A stretch of 64,000 nt of DNA, from contig NC_063049.1 of assembly GCF_018812025.1 (NCBI RefSeq), forward strand, positions 8,158,602-8,222,601, written 5' to 3'. This DNA is from Megalobrama amblycephala. Lineage: Eukaryota; Chordata; Actinopteri; Cypriniformes; Xenocyprididae. Of this stretch, positions 9,934 to 20,880 are shown piece by piece. Position 1 is the first letter of the stretch. Every line of letters starts with the position of its first letter. The position numbers and the translations under genes are program-made. Under the pieces are notes generated by a model, which did no database searches, was not told the origin of the DNA, and was given only the letters and a program-made list of their open reading frames with translations.

Positions 9934-12185
9934 TTAAAGGTGCCCTAGAACTTCTTTTTAAAAGATGTAATATAAGTCTAAGGTGTCCCCTGAATGTGTC
10001 TGTGAAGTTTCAGCTCAAAATACCCCATAGATTTTTTTAAATTCTTTTTTTAACTGCCTATTTTGGGGCATCATTAACTATGCACCGATATATAGGTTGC
10101 GGCCCCTTTAATTCTCATGCTCCCCCGCCCCCGGAGCTAGCGCTTGCCTTGAACAGCATAAACAAAGTTCACACAGCTAATATAACCCTCAAAATGGATC
10201 TTTACAAGATGTTCGTCATGCATGCTGCATGCATACATCGGATCATGTGAGTATAGTATTTATTTGGATGTTTACATTTGATTCTGACTGAGTTTGATAG
10301 TGCTCTGTGGCTAAAGCTAACATTACACACTGTTGGAGAGATTTATAAAGAATGAAGTTGTGTTTATGAATTATAAAGACTGCAAGTGTTTAAAAATGAA
10401 AACAGCGACGGCTCTTGTCTCCGTGAATACAGTAAGAAACGATGGTAACTTTAACCACATTTAACAGTACATTAGCAACATGCTAACGAAACATTTAGAA
10501 AGACAATTCACAAATATCAATAAAAATATCATAATATCATGGATCATGTCAGTTATTATCGCTCCATCTGCCATTTTTCGCTATTGTTCTTGCATGCTTA
10601 CCTAGTCTGATGATTCAGCTTACCCCCAGCGCATCCAAGATGTAGGTGACTTTGTTTCTTCAGTAGAACACAAATGATGATTTTTAACTCCAACCGTTGC
10701 TGTCTGTCAGTCAAATAATGCGAGTGGATGGGAACTTCTACTATAAGAGTAAATAAAACTTGCATAGACAAGTCCAAATTAAACCCTGCGGATCGTGACG
10801 ACACATTGATGTCCTAAGACACGAAACGATCGGTTTGTGTGATAAACCGAACAGTATTTATATAATTTTTTAACTCTAATACACCACTATGTCCAACCAC
10901 GTTCAGCACTCGTTAGTAAGGTCTGATCACGCTCTGACAGCGGCAGTGATGTCTCGCTCTCATTGAAGTATATACGCGAGACATCACTGCCGCTGTCAGA
11001 GCACGATCAGACCTCACTAAGCGAATGCTGAACGCGGTTGGACATAGTGGTGTATTAGAGTTAAAAAATGATATAAATACTGTTCCACTGTCATATGAAC
11101 GGCTCGTTTGACTTCCTGCTTCTATTAAGCCACTCCCTCCGAAATACGCAATGTGCTCAGATTGGTTAGCAGGTTGGTAGCTGGCCCAGTGTATCATGAT
11201 TCGCTGAAGCGTCCGGAAACGCCACACCCCTTACCATTCATAGTTAGTGCTTCAGAGGAAATGTAAATAATAGCGCCTATATTGCTGTATCAAATTGAGC
11301 CAAATCAGACCCAGATGAAGAGGAAAAAGCAGAACCTTAGCAATCGCGGCTTTTAAAGGACATTAACGAATGGTATTTCATTTAGTATTTGTGTCAAAGT
11401 GTTTAGATGCTGTCACTGCTGTTTGTTAGCTTTCAATATACAGTTTTATCCTGATTAAAGCATTACTGTTGCCGAATACATGACTGAGCAGTCGGATTTT
11501 TGTAAAGGTATCGTTTAATTTATAGCATGAACAACTGTTTGTCTATGAACATAGACGTTTGTTGGTGTTTGTTGCACTAGAACTTAGCTAACTGGCTAGC
11601 AAAAACGAGTTGTTCTTTGTATATGTCCTTGATGCATTAAAAACAAGAACTATACAGAACTATAACATTACGTTTAAAAGACATGTACAAACAATAAACA
11701 GCAGCTTCTGCTTTTAAAGTAGGAACTGCTTCATTTTTCAGTAATAGCTTTTGTGCAAATACAGCATTGAAATCGTGTAGATTCTGGAAGCTGTCGCCGC
11801 ATCCAGTGTAGAAAATATCACAGATTATAATGGCTTCTATTATCTTTTGACGCGTCGCGTCGCGCCGCTCATGTCCGGTGTACACAGCTCTTCCACTTCC
11901 ATTTTGCTGCGCCACATGGCCTCGCCCACTTTGTTGCGTGTTCCCCGGGGCAGTGTTTATGTTAATAGCAAGGTTTTATGATGTCACCAACCCGGGAAGA
12001 AGCTTGTTGTAGTCCAAACCGGCCGTTTTTGTAGGCAATAAACTGCCATAACTTTAAAAGACAATATCTCCGTTTGCATTAAACGTTCAGCGCTGTAACT
12101 TTGCAGATACTGTTTATGCTCAAGCAGCAACATTACACACTAACTAAAGTTAAAGAAGTTAAATCGCATGTAACCACCCCTTTAA
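9934..12185. mobile_element. TTAA-flanked non-autonomous element
   Basis: Starts TTAAAGGTGCCCTAGAA and ends AACCACCCCTTTAA, with TTAA at both boundaries, and interrupts the repeat that begins at 9294. About 2.25 kb with no recognisable transposase. Its middle holds a long hairpin (10849-11085). The start sequence is a familiar fish repeat end; the superfamily is uncertain (piggyBac-like target choice is possible). Confidence 0.6.
10849..11085. repeat. long imperfect hairpin
   Basis: The arm 10849-10957 (GAACAGTATTTAT... to GATGTCTCGC) is the reverse complement of 10976-11085 with few mismatches, separated by an 18-bp loop. The arms carry ACACCACTATGTCC and CTGACAGCGGCAGTGATG. It could form a cruciform or hairpin RNA; it is probably a small foldback element nested in the larger one. 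Confidence 0.85.
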
Positions 12186-12436
12186 TGCTATTGGTCATCC
12201 TTTACGTCTGTATGTGTTTTTTTTTTAATTAAATATTTAACCAATAAAAAGCATTTTAAAGAGGTTGTGACTAAACCCCGTAAATCCATTGGCTCCTCAA
12301 ACTGTCAGTCAAACCTTATAACTCCTCCTCTGCCCGCCTCCATTTAGAATGTGCCGCGCGCAGTTTGGAGATCTGCTTGTTTGCATGCAAGGTTTAATAA
12401 GAACTGATGTTTGCATAAGTACAGTGTTTTCTTTAC

Positions 12437-12817
12437 TTAAAGGTGCTCTAAGTGATCCTGGGTGGAGTAACTTCCTGTTGACGTTCGAAGTGTTGTCAAA
12501 CAAAACAGAGGCTAGCTAGACCCTCCCTCCTCCTCCTCCTCCCCCTCCCCTCCGTGCTTCCTGAAACAGTCATGAACGCGCATTTAAAATCATTCTTGTC
12601 GGTTATTGGCTGGAGCATGTTCATTATGATTCGTGGTCCAGGCTGCACCAGTTTGTTTTTATTGCTGTTTTCGTAGCTAGTGGTGACTACAGAGACCACG
12701 TTTTTTTACAGTGTGTTCAGGGGACAGACAGCTAGCGGATAGTGAGGAGATGTTTGCTGTATGTGACAAAAAATGTTTTGGCCTAAAAATGCGTGACATC
12801 ACTTAGAGGACCTTTAA
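12437..12817. mobile_element. MITE with TTAA termini
   Basis: Ends TTAAAGGTGCTCTAAGTGAT and, inverted, TTAAAGGTCCTCTAAGTGAT; 381 bp and no coding potential. The terminal inverted repeats are about 20 bp with one or two mismatches. The middle includes a purine-asymmetric CCTCCTCCTCC tract near 12525-12545. Confidence 0.8.
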
Positions 12818-13267
12818 GAAACACTATGTCCATCAAGACTAACGGTTGTTGTATTTGGAGAGCATAGAACATTCTTAGTCTGCTATTTGCCGTCTTGAAG
12901 CAAGTTTTAAATATGTGCATAGGCCTATATAGCGCTTCATCTTTTGTATCATAGCTTATCAAAGCTGTGCCGTGGCAAAATAAGGGTTGGGGAAACACTG
13001 ATGTAGTGTTTATAAGCATTTATTAAGCATTTGTTATCTAACTGCTATAATTCTGCTGTTTCACACGCGCCACCTACTGGCAAAGAGTGAATTTGAATAT
13101 TCACCTTTATTTGATCCATATTTTTACGTTGCATACAGTGTTGTAAATGTTAAAATGTTATTAACAATATAAATTTCGACATAAATGATTGACCGGAAGC
13201 TAAACAATTTTTTATCTGGGGTAGGAGGGCCTACCGTAATGCTGTAGCCCTGGGGCCTTTGGTTACC
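12818..13267. other. spacer, nothing recognised
   Basis: No coding, RNA or repeat signature that I can support. Confidence 0.5.
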
Positions 13268-14051
13268 TTAAAGGGTTAGTTCACCCAAAATTGAAAATAA
13301 TGTCATTTATTACTCACCCTCATGTCGTTTCACACCAGTAAGACCTTCGTTAATCTTCGGAACACAAATTAAGATATTTTAGTTGAAATCCGATGGCTCC
13401 GTGAGGCCTGCATAGCCAGCATGACACTTCCTCTCTCAAGATCCATAAAGGTACTAAAAGCATATTTAAATTAGTTCATGTGAGTACAGTGGTTCAATAT
13501 TAATTTTATAAAGCGACGAGAATATTTTTGGTGCGCCAAAAAAACAAAATAACGACTTATTAGTGATGGTCGATTTCAAAACACTGCTTCAGGAAGCTTC
13601 GGAGCGTTATGAATCAGCGTATCGAATCAGCGGTTCAGAGCGCCAAAGTCACGTGATTTCAGCAGTTTGACACACAATCCGAATCATGATTCGATACACT
13701 GATTCATAACGCTCCGAATCTTTCTGAAGCAGTGTTTTGAAATCGACCATCACTAAATAAGTCGTTTTTTTGTTTTTTTTGGCGCTCCAAAAATATTCTC
13801 GTCGCTTTATAATATTAATATTGAACCACTGTACTCACATGAAATGATTTAAATATGTTTTTAGTACATTAATGGATCTTGAGAGAGGAAATGTCATTGC
13901 TCCCTATGCAGGCCTCACTGAGCCATCGGATTTCAACTAAAATATCTTAATTTGTGTTCTGAAGATTAACGAAGGTCTTATGGGTGTGGAACGACATGAG
14001 GGTGAGTAATAAATGACAGAATTTTCATTTTTGGGTGAACTAACCCTTTAA
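13268..14051. mobile_element. TTAA-inserting foldback element, copy 2
   Basis: Same family as 5988-6765: TTAAAGGGTTAGTTCACCC at the left, GGTGAACTAACCCTTTAA at the right, long inverted halves meeting near 13660, no coding sequence, TTAA flanks. Confidence 0.85.
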
Positions 14052-15029
14052 AACATTGCCAATGTAGAATACTAATAAATTCTTATATTTGGTTTATATT
14101 TTGCACAATTATGCCAGTACACTTGTATAAAATTTGTACTCTTAGTACTTTTCCCTAAATAATATCACTATATGCTACATTGCAAAGCCTTTGAAGCTCT
14201 GCTAAGGCTTATACCTTGCATTGATTTAAAGTAAAACAAACTCTTCAATATGTTTCCCAGATGGTCATGTCACCCTGAACTGAGAGAAGTTTAAGTGAGT
14301 GCACACATTAACAGGAAGTTCAGACAATAGCCACCCAGTGGTTATGCTCAGAGGACTTGAGCCCCTGACACTACATTTATTGTTCAGCTCTCATTTCCTG
14401 CCACTGAATAAAAGTAAATATACTATAGAGTCTGTTAAATACAACAAGACTAAAAAGAGGTACAAGTGCATGTTATGTGTTGGCTGAAGCAATGATTATT
14501 TTTGACCAAAGAATTTCATGGATCTTCTTTTGGAAATTGCTTGGTTATATGTTAGGGTCCCTTGTGATAATGCTAGATTTCATTTACCTGTTGTTAAATA
14601 ATTATGCAATAAAATAAGGACATAGTTAGAAATCACATCCTAAATGTTGAGAAAATATTTCTCATTACTGCCATAACAATACACAATGCAATTTCAACAG
14701 GTGTATTGATAGTTTATGTCCTTAAATTATTCAAAGTTTAAAATGAGTCTGAAAGCAATAATATGGTAACTCATATTGGTGCTGGTGACTCAGCTAAAAT
14801 GATTTGGTTTGACATGTATTACAGTGACTGGGCGCTGGCAGTCTCAACAGACTGAAGATGCACTCGCCCAGAAACACTGAAAAGGTCAGTAAAGCCACAC
14901 TCTGTTTAGTCCCTCTCAGTCTTGTCAGGCTAAAGCTCATGGTTGAGAAAACAATATGATAAAAGAGCAATAGTTAACACACTCATTGAGGTGTGGGATG
15001 AGTAGCTCCATGTCTGTTGATAAAAAACA
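14052..15029. other. spacer, nothing recognised
   Basis: AT-rich spacer with short chance open frames only. Confidence 0.5.
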
Positions 15030-15228
15030 ATACTAGGTAAAATAAATCTGCATTGTTTATCCTTTTGATCTTTAATTTAAAAAATTCACAAAATTCTAAT
15101 CTTTCATCAAAGTAAAACAATTGAAAATGGGGGGGAAAACTCATTATGAAATAAATGTTTTTCTCTAGTTTACGTTGGTCACAATTATTGGCACCCAATT
15201 ATTGCAACCTCCTTTTCCCAAGAAAACA

Positions 15229-16148
15229 GCTCTGAGTCTTCTTCTATAATGCCTGATGAGTTTGGAGAACACCTGACAAGAGATCATTCCTTCATGCAGA
15301 ATCTCATCGCCGCTCCATTTTGGTGCTTCTTCTCTTCAGTTCACTCCACTCATTTTCTTTAGGGTTCAGGTCAGGGGACTGAGATGGCCATGGCAGAAGC
15401 TTCATTATGTGCTCAGTGATAATTTTTGTGTTTGTTTTGGATCATTGTCCTGATGGAAGATCCACGGCCCATTATTGGATTTCTAGCAGAAGCAGTCAGG
15501 GTTTGATTTTTATCTGCTAGTATTTGATAGAATTCATGATGCCATGTATCTGAACAAGATGTGCAGGACCTCCAGCAGAAAAATAGGCCCACAACATTAA
15601 AGATCCAGCAGTATTTAACTGTGGGCATGGGGTACTTTTTATCCATGTGTGCACCAAACCCATCTGGTGGGTTTGCTGCCAAAAAGCTCTTTTTTTTAGT
15701 TTCATCTGACCATATAAGCCGGTCCCATTTTAAAGATACAGTCGTGTCTGACAACTGAATATGCTGGAGATTGTTTCTGGATGAGAGCAGAGGATTTTTC
15801 TTGAAACCCTCCCAAACAACTTGTGGTGATGTAGGTGCTGTTTGATAAATTTTTTTTAGGCTTTCTGACCTGAAGACTCAAATAATCTCTGCAATTCTCC
15901 AGCTGTGACCCTTGGAGAGTCTTTGTCCAAACTCTCCTCCTTACTGTGCATTAGGACACGATTGACACATGTCCTCTTCCAGGCAGATTTGTAACATCTT
16001 TAGTTAATTGGAACTTCTTAATTATTGCCCTGATGGTGGAAATGGAGATTTTCAATGGTTTAGCTATTTTCTTACAGCTACTTTCTATTTTGTGAAGCTC
16101 AACAATCTTTTGCTGCACATCAGAACTATATTCTTTGGTTTTACTCAT
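15229..16148 (-). pseudogene. Tc1-like transposase 2, degenerate
   Basis: A minus-strand ATG at 16148-16146 opens MSKTKEYSSDVQQKIVELHK, a typical paired-like helix-turn-helix start, continuing to the STIRAIIKKF recognition helix and a PGRGH linker before frame breaks near 15951. The catalytic region is visible in pieces: the frame covering 15705-15517 reads GSLMLWAYFSAGG and HGIMNS, and the region near 15420-15340 resembles HQDNDPKQT followed by a SPDLNP-like segment with a Lys-for-Ile change. At least three stops or frameshifts are present, so it is inactive. It belongs to a different Tc1 lineage from the copy at 4497. Confidence 0.82.
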
Positions 16149-16368
16149 TGTGATGAATGATTAAGGGAATTTGGCCTTTGTGTTTCCTCATGTTTATACT
16201 CCCGTAGAACAGGAAGTCATGGCTGGACAATTTCATGTTCATGATCACCCTGGTGTGCTAAAAAAACATAAATATGAATGGGAATATACTTCAGAGATAT
16301 TTTACTATTTCTAGGGGTGCCAATAATTGTGGCCAACATGTATTGGGGAAAAACATTTATTTCATAAT

Positions 16369-16392
16369 ATATGGAAAATTAAAAATAAATAA

Positions 16393-16476
<84 letters not shown>

Positions 16477-17236
16477 ACTTCACTGTAGCCTATATGTGCG
16501 CTGGATCAATCCTTTCTGTGTTCTGACCGGTGTCCAAATCTCAATCAAACACAAGCCCATTCATTCAAATGATTAATAATGGGAAATAACAAGCGCTTCC
16601 ATTTCAGAGTCCCTGTTATCAGATCTGCTGAAGATGTTGCTGTTCATGTTTGCCAGCGCAGGACATTTTACAAATCCAGACCAGACGATGTTCAACGGCC
16701 ATGTCCAGAATAAAGAGTAGCCTATCCATGTCACACAGTACAGTTAGGGTGATATTCCTTAACTCGTGATATAAGATTTTGTCCATACTACCCATCCATA
16801 TCATTCATCCCAGTATCAATGTCAGTAGGCTACACTATTTCAGGCACACCACAAGGTGTCACTGTGGCCTCTCGCCTACTCTGAGCTCGATTTCACGCCC
16901 TCTTCATTACCCTACGGACAAAGAAACGTAAAAATACATAAATGTAAAAATAAAGAAATGTAGAAATGAATAAATGTGGAATTGAACAAATATGGAAATA
17001 AATACATAAATAAATAAATAAATGTGGAAATAAATAAAAATCGAAATGAATAAATGTATAAATAAATAAATAAAATAATGCGGAAAAAAAATAAATGTGT
17101 ACATAAATAAGGAAATAAATGTATAAATAATATTTTTTTTTAATGTATATTTATTTATTTATTTTTGCTTTTTAACATTTCTTTGTACATTTATTTATGT
17201 ATTTATTTTTAATTTGGGCAGACTTGGGATTCCATA
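16369..17236. repeat. AT/TAAA-rich insertion inside Tc1 TIR
   Basis: Contains an (AT)n tract (16399-16474), a unique-looking middle (about 16475-16910) and many AATAAATG/TAAATAAA repeats (16920-17150). The left end GGAAAATTAAAAATAAAT and the right end ATTTATTTTTAATTTGGG are loosely inverted. An ATAAT duplication flanks it, which suggests a transposed unit rather than local slippage. Confidence 0.6.
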
Positions 17237-17400
17237 ATAATGAGCTTTTCCCCCACTTTCAATTGCTTTACTTTGATGAAAGGTTAGAATTTTGTGAATT
17301 TTTTGAATGAAAGATCAAAAGGATAAACAATGCAGATTTATTTTCACAGCTGCCTTTGTTCATTTTTACTAAAGGGTGCCAATATTTGTGGAGGGCATTG

Positions 17401-18408
17401 TAAACTACCTCATAAGCTGCTGGTGTCTGAAGGACGTGTGGAAACACACCAATTTTATTGGCCAACAGCATGGTCAAGTGGCATAGCATCAGCGTGTCAC
17501 TGAGACCATAAATAGACTACTGAAATGCAAGTCCCTTTTGAGTGGAGCTCACCACTGTCATGATGTTGATGCTATGGGAACGTTAATACCCACATCGCCA
17601 TACTGAGAAGAAAAAAAAAGCCTGACCAACAAGGTTGAAGGTGAAGAATGCAAAAGCACAAACCCTTTTAAGTCAAAGCCTGGAGACAATCCAATTAAAC
17701 AAATAAATACCAATGAATGTATGTGGAAAGGGCCAGCCTGCCGCAACAAACATATAGAAGGCCTATTAACCAGGTGGAGTGGACACCACTAGCTAAAGAC
17801 GAAGCCTACACTGGAAAAAATGTTATTGGATCAAAGTAAAAAAAAATACTTCAAGTAATCGATTTACTTTTTCTCAACTGAAAAAAATTGAGTTTGAACA
17901 AATCAAATTTCTATGGTCATTTGAAACTGAAAAATACCTTTGAACAAAAGATGTTTTTTACATAATTAAATCACAAATTATTACAATCTTTTTGGATTAA
18001 CTTAATTTTTTTAAATCAAAAATCCAAATAACTACAAATCAATATTGTATATATTAAACAATTTCTTCACCTTAAGAATGCGATTTTACTGTGTGAAATG
18101 TCACTAAATTACTGCCTGGAAAAAAAGAACGAAACTTTTTACACTCAAGGTTCACACATTTTACAATGTTCATTACATCACAGTGCAATATTCAACATAA
18201 ACTCTTATAACATTGCATAGAAATTTGAGGAACAGTTAATTTGGATTTACAACAGTTAATAGTGAAAACTGCTTTAAACTGCATGGCATTCCTCGCATTT
18301 GTCAGTCAGTCACTGACACTGAAGCATAAAAAAAATTATACTTCTAATATTTGGTCTTCATTCCATCCCATGTGTTGATCACAGGTCAAGGTTTTTTGAA
18401 TAATAATA
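17401..18408. other. spacer with old repeat fragments
   Basis: No gene recognised. From CACTGGAAAAAATG (17811) the sequence looks like the end of a common fish element; a loosely inverted CACTGAAAAAAGTG end occurs at 22260-22247, but so many insertions lie between that I do not join them. Confidence 0.4.
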
Positions 18409-18726
18409 GGAAACACTACAGTAAGGTCTCATTTGTTAATATTAGTTAATGTATTAACTAACAAACAGTGAGCAATGTATTTCTTACAACATTCATTAAT
18501 CTCTGTTAGTGTTAACGTTGTTCATTGTTTGTTCATGTTAGCTCACAATGCATTAACTAATGTTAACAAATACAACTTTTGATTTAAAAAAATGTATTAA
18601 TAAATGTTGAAATGAACATGAACTAAGATAAATAATGCTGTAGAAATATTGTTCATTGTTAGTTCTTGTTAACTAATGTAGTTAACTAATGTGTTAACAA
18701 ATGAAACCTTAGTGTAAAGTGTTACC
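18409..18726. mobile_element. non-autonomous element with GG(T/A)AACACT ends, copy 1
   Basis: Starts GGAAACACTACAGTAAGGTC and ends GTGTAAAGTGTTACC; rich in TTAACTAATGTTAAC-type internal inverted repeats. A second copy lies at 24288-24603 in the same orientation. It is a widespread teleost repeat with no protein. Confidence 0.75.
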
Positions 18727-19874
18727 AAATAATCCATCTCTGTGAGTCCATATAATGCAAGTGGATGGGCCCCTTAAAGTTGATACTTCAAAAACCAGAC
18801 AAAGTGAACACAATGGTAATCTATACAACCCCAGTTTAAACCATCGCTTCTGGCCAACATACACACATTCATGAGTTCATGTTTGACTTAAACATCAGCA
18901 TGTTGTGAAGCGTGAGATGAGCAAATTGTGAAACTCACAAGAATGCCGCTCCTCTGTTTCTGCATCACTTCTCGTGTGAGCTTCAGAATGCACTTGTGTC
19001 ACGCTTCACGACGATCTCATTAACCTGTGTATGACCATTGACTGGAAGTGAGTGTTATAAACTTAAACAGTTTAAAATATTCGTTTTTTTCTTACACACA
19101 CCTGTCGTTTCACTTCAGAACACATTGATTCATCAACTCGCGTCATTTGAATTACCATTGTTCACTTTGTTTGGGTTTTTGAAGTGTCAACTTTGTGGAT
19201 TTCATACACTTGAGTTAAATGGAATGACAGAAACTGAATATTTTTCTAAAAATCTTTGTGTACATCTGAAGAAAGGAAGTCAAATACATCTGAGACAGCA
19301 TGAGAATGAGTACATGATCAGAGAATTTTCATTTTTGGGAGAAGTCTTCTTTTACAAGATCCTTTTTCTGCCGAGCAGTGTAGAGCTCATCACATTCCTT
19401 CTCCAAATTGTCTGTTTTTCCTGCCATGGTTAAGAGATTTTGAGAAAAAGAATAGTTATTAGCTGTAGTACAACATATAGGGTAATGTCTGTAAAGTAAT
19501 ATATTAGTGTAGCAAACAATCTTATACAGCTAGTAAGTTCTGTAACAATGTTCTGTAGCATCTGCGCTATGTTGCTAAAATCTTTTGGATCTCACTGTAA
19601 TTATTTCCCATATCCAGGTTCCAGGTTGTAATATGCAAAAGTCTAAACATTAATCTCTTAATTTTGCAGTAAGTAGTTATACTTACCCAAAATAAAGGCT
19701 TAACCACCTTAAAAATGCACATTTAAGGAGCTCCTCTTTTGGTAAAAGTTTTCAGACGGCTTTCAAAATGGCCGCCAGACAGTGTGAACACATGAATACC
19801 CATATCTCAGTGTGCAATGGGCTGATTTTCTTGAAATTACAGGAGGTGTGTAGTAAAAAAAACACATCAGTTGG
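18727..19874. other. repeat-derived spacer
   Basis: Includes a block (about 18735-19345) that ends in TTTTCATTTTTGGGAGAA, the usual tail of cyprinid foldback repeats. The 131-codon open frame at 19038-19433 lies over this repeat and shows no protein family I know. Confidence 0.45.
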
Positions 19875-20656
19875 TTAAAGGGTTAGTTCACCCAAAAATG
19901 AAAATGATGTCATTAATGACTCACCCTCATGTCGTTCCAAACCCGTAAGACCTCCGTTCATCTTCGGAACACAGTTTAAGATATTTTAGATTTAGTCCGA
20001 GAGCTTTCTGTCCCTCCATTGAAAATGTATGTACGGTGCACTGTCCATGTCCAGAAAGGTAATAAAAACATCATCACAGTGACGCTGCTGACGTGTTATC
20101 TGGTGCGCCCGAGCTTCGTTTACAGTCTGAGGGAGACGCACGCTGTATTCAAGCTATTCTACATTGTTTGTATTTTGGTATTGCTATATTTTTTAAAATG
20201 GTGCGTAGGTGTGCATGTCGCGGATGTCCTAATCGCGTCACTGTCCGGAGCAGAAGGGGGTGGTAATGCACCAATAAGCTGGATGCCAACCGCCGTAGAA
20301 GAAGAAGAAGAAGCAGCGTCACTGTGGATATACACAGACCCGGAAGAGAAGACAATGCTGAATAAAGTCGTATTTTTTGTTATTTTTGGACCAAAATGTA
20401 TTTTAGATGCTTCAAAAACTTCTAACTAACCCACTGATGTCACATGGACTACTTTGATGATGTTTTTATTACCTTTCTGGACATGGACAGTATACCGTAC
20501 ATACACTTTCAATGGAGGGACAGGAAGCTGTCGGACTAAATCAAAAATATCTTAAACTGTGTTCTGAAGATGAACGGAGGTCTTACGGGTTTGGAAAGAC
20601 ATGAGGGTGAGTCATTAATGACATAATTTTCATTTTTGGGTGAACTAACCCTTTAA
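19875..20656. mobile_element. TTAA-inserting foldback element, copy 3
   Basis: TTAAAGGGTTAGTTCACCC at the left and GGGTGAACTAACCCTTTAA at the right, TTAA on both sides. The outer inverted arms are clear (GTCCATGTCCAGAAAGG near 20043 and its inverse near 20476). The centre (20090-20430) is a distinct, partly GAA-repeat sequence not shared with the other copies, so it may be a further insertion or captured DNA. The open frame at 20019-20429 is not convincing. Confidence 0.8.
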
Positions 20657-20749
20657 GACATCAAGTTGGATAATACGTTAATTTTTTCTTTTTATAATTA
20701 GAGCTTGAGTTATCCAAAAATGATGAAATTGTCGACAAAAAAAGGTAGC

Positions 20750-20880
20750 ACGAATTCAGTTATATGGAAGTGGTTTGGTTATTTGAAAAGAGACCAGGTG
20801 CAGATTAAAACGATCTGTAAAATATGACGTCGTACGGTGAAAACAAAAAAAAATGGCAACACAACCAACCTATTCCATCA
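20750..20880 (+). pseudogene. hAT/ZBED BED-type zinc finger fragment
   Basis: Starting near the GAATTCAGTTATATGG block, the plus strand reads SVIWKWFGYLKRDQ, then TICKI, a stop, and GNTTNLFHH. This matches the BED zinc finger of hAT transposases and ZBED proteins (aromatic W..F, the C..C pair with one Cys lost, and the GNTSNLFNHL-type helix). It is a short decayed fragment; the catalytic domain is not recognisable downstream. Confidence 0.7.

Larger units (their letters stand above)
15030..17400 (-). mobile_element. Tc1-like element 2, one TIR split by an insertion
   Basis: The left repeat (about 15030-15210) and the right repeat share CTGCATTGTTTATCCTTTTG, a TCAAAGTAAA block and the inner motif AATTATTGGCACCC in inverted orientation. 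The right repeat is in two pieces, 16314-16368 and 17237-17400, separated by an 868-bp insertion; ATAAT occurs at both junctions. The outer right end reads GGTGCCAATATTTGTGGAGG and is followed by TA. The outer left end has decayed. The transposase is on the minus strand. Confidence 0.8.

Noticed and set aside
16907..17104. Phe/Ile/Tyr-rich frame on the minus strand
   Set aside because: Translation of TAAA-type simple repeats.
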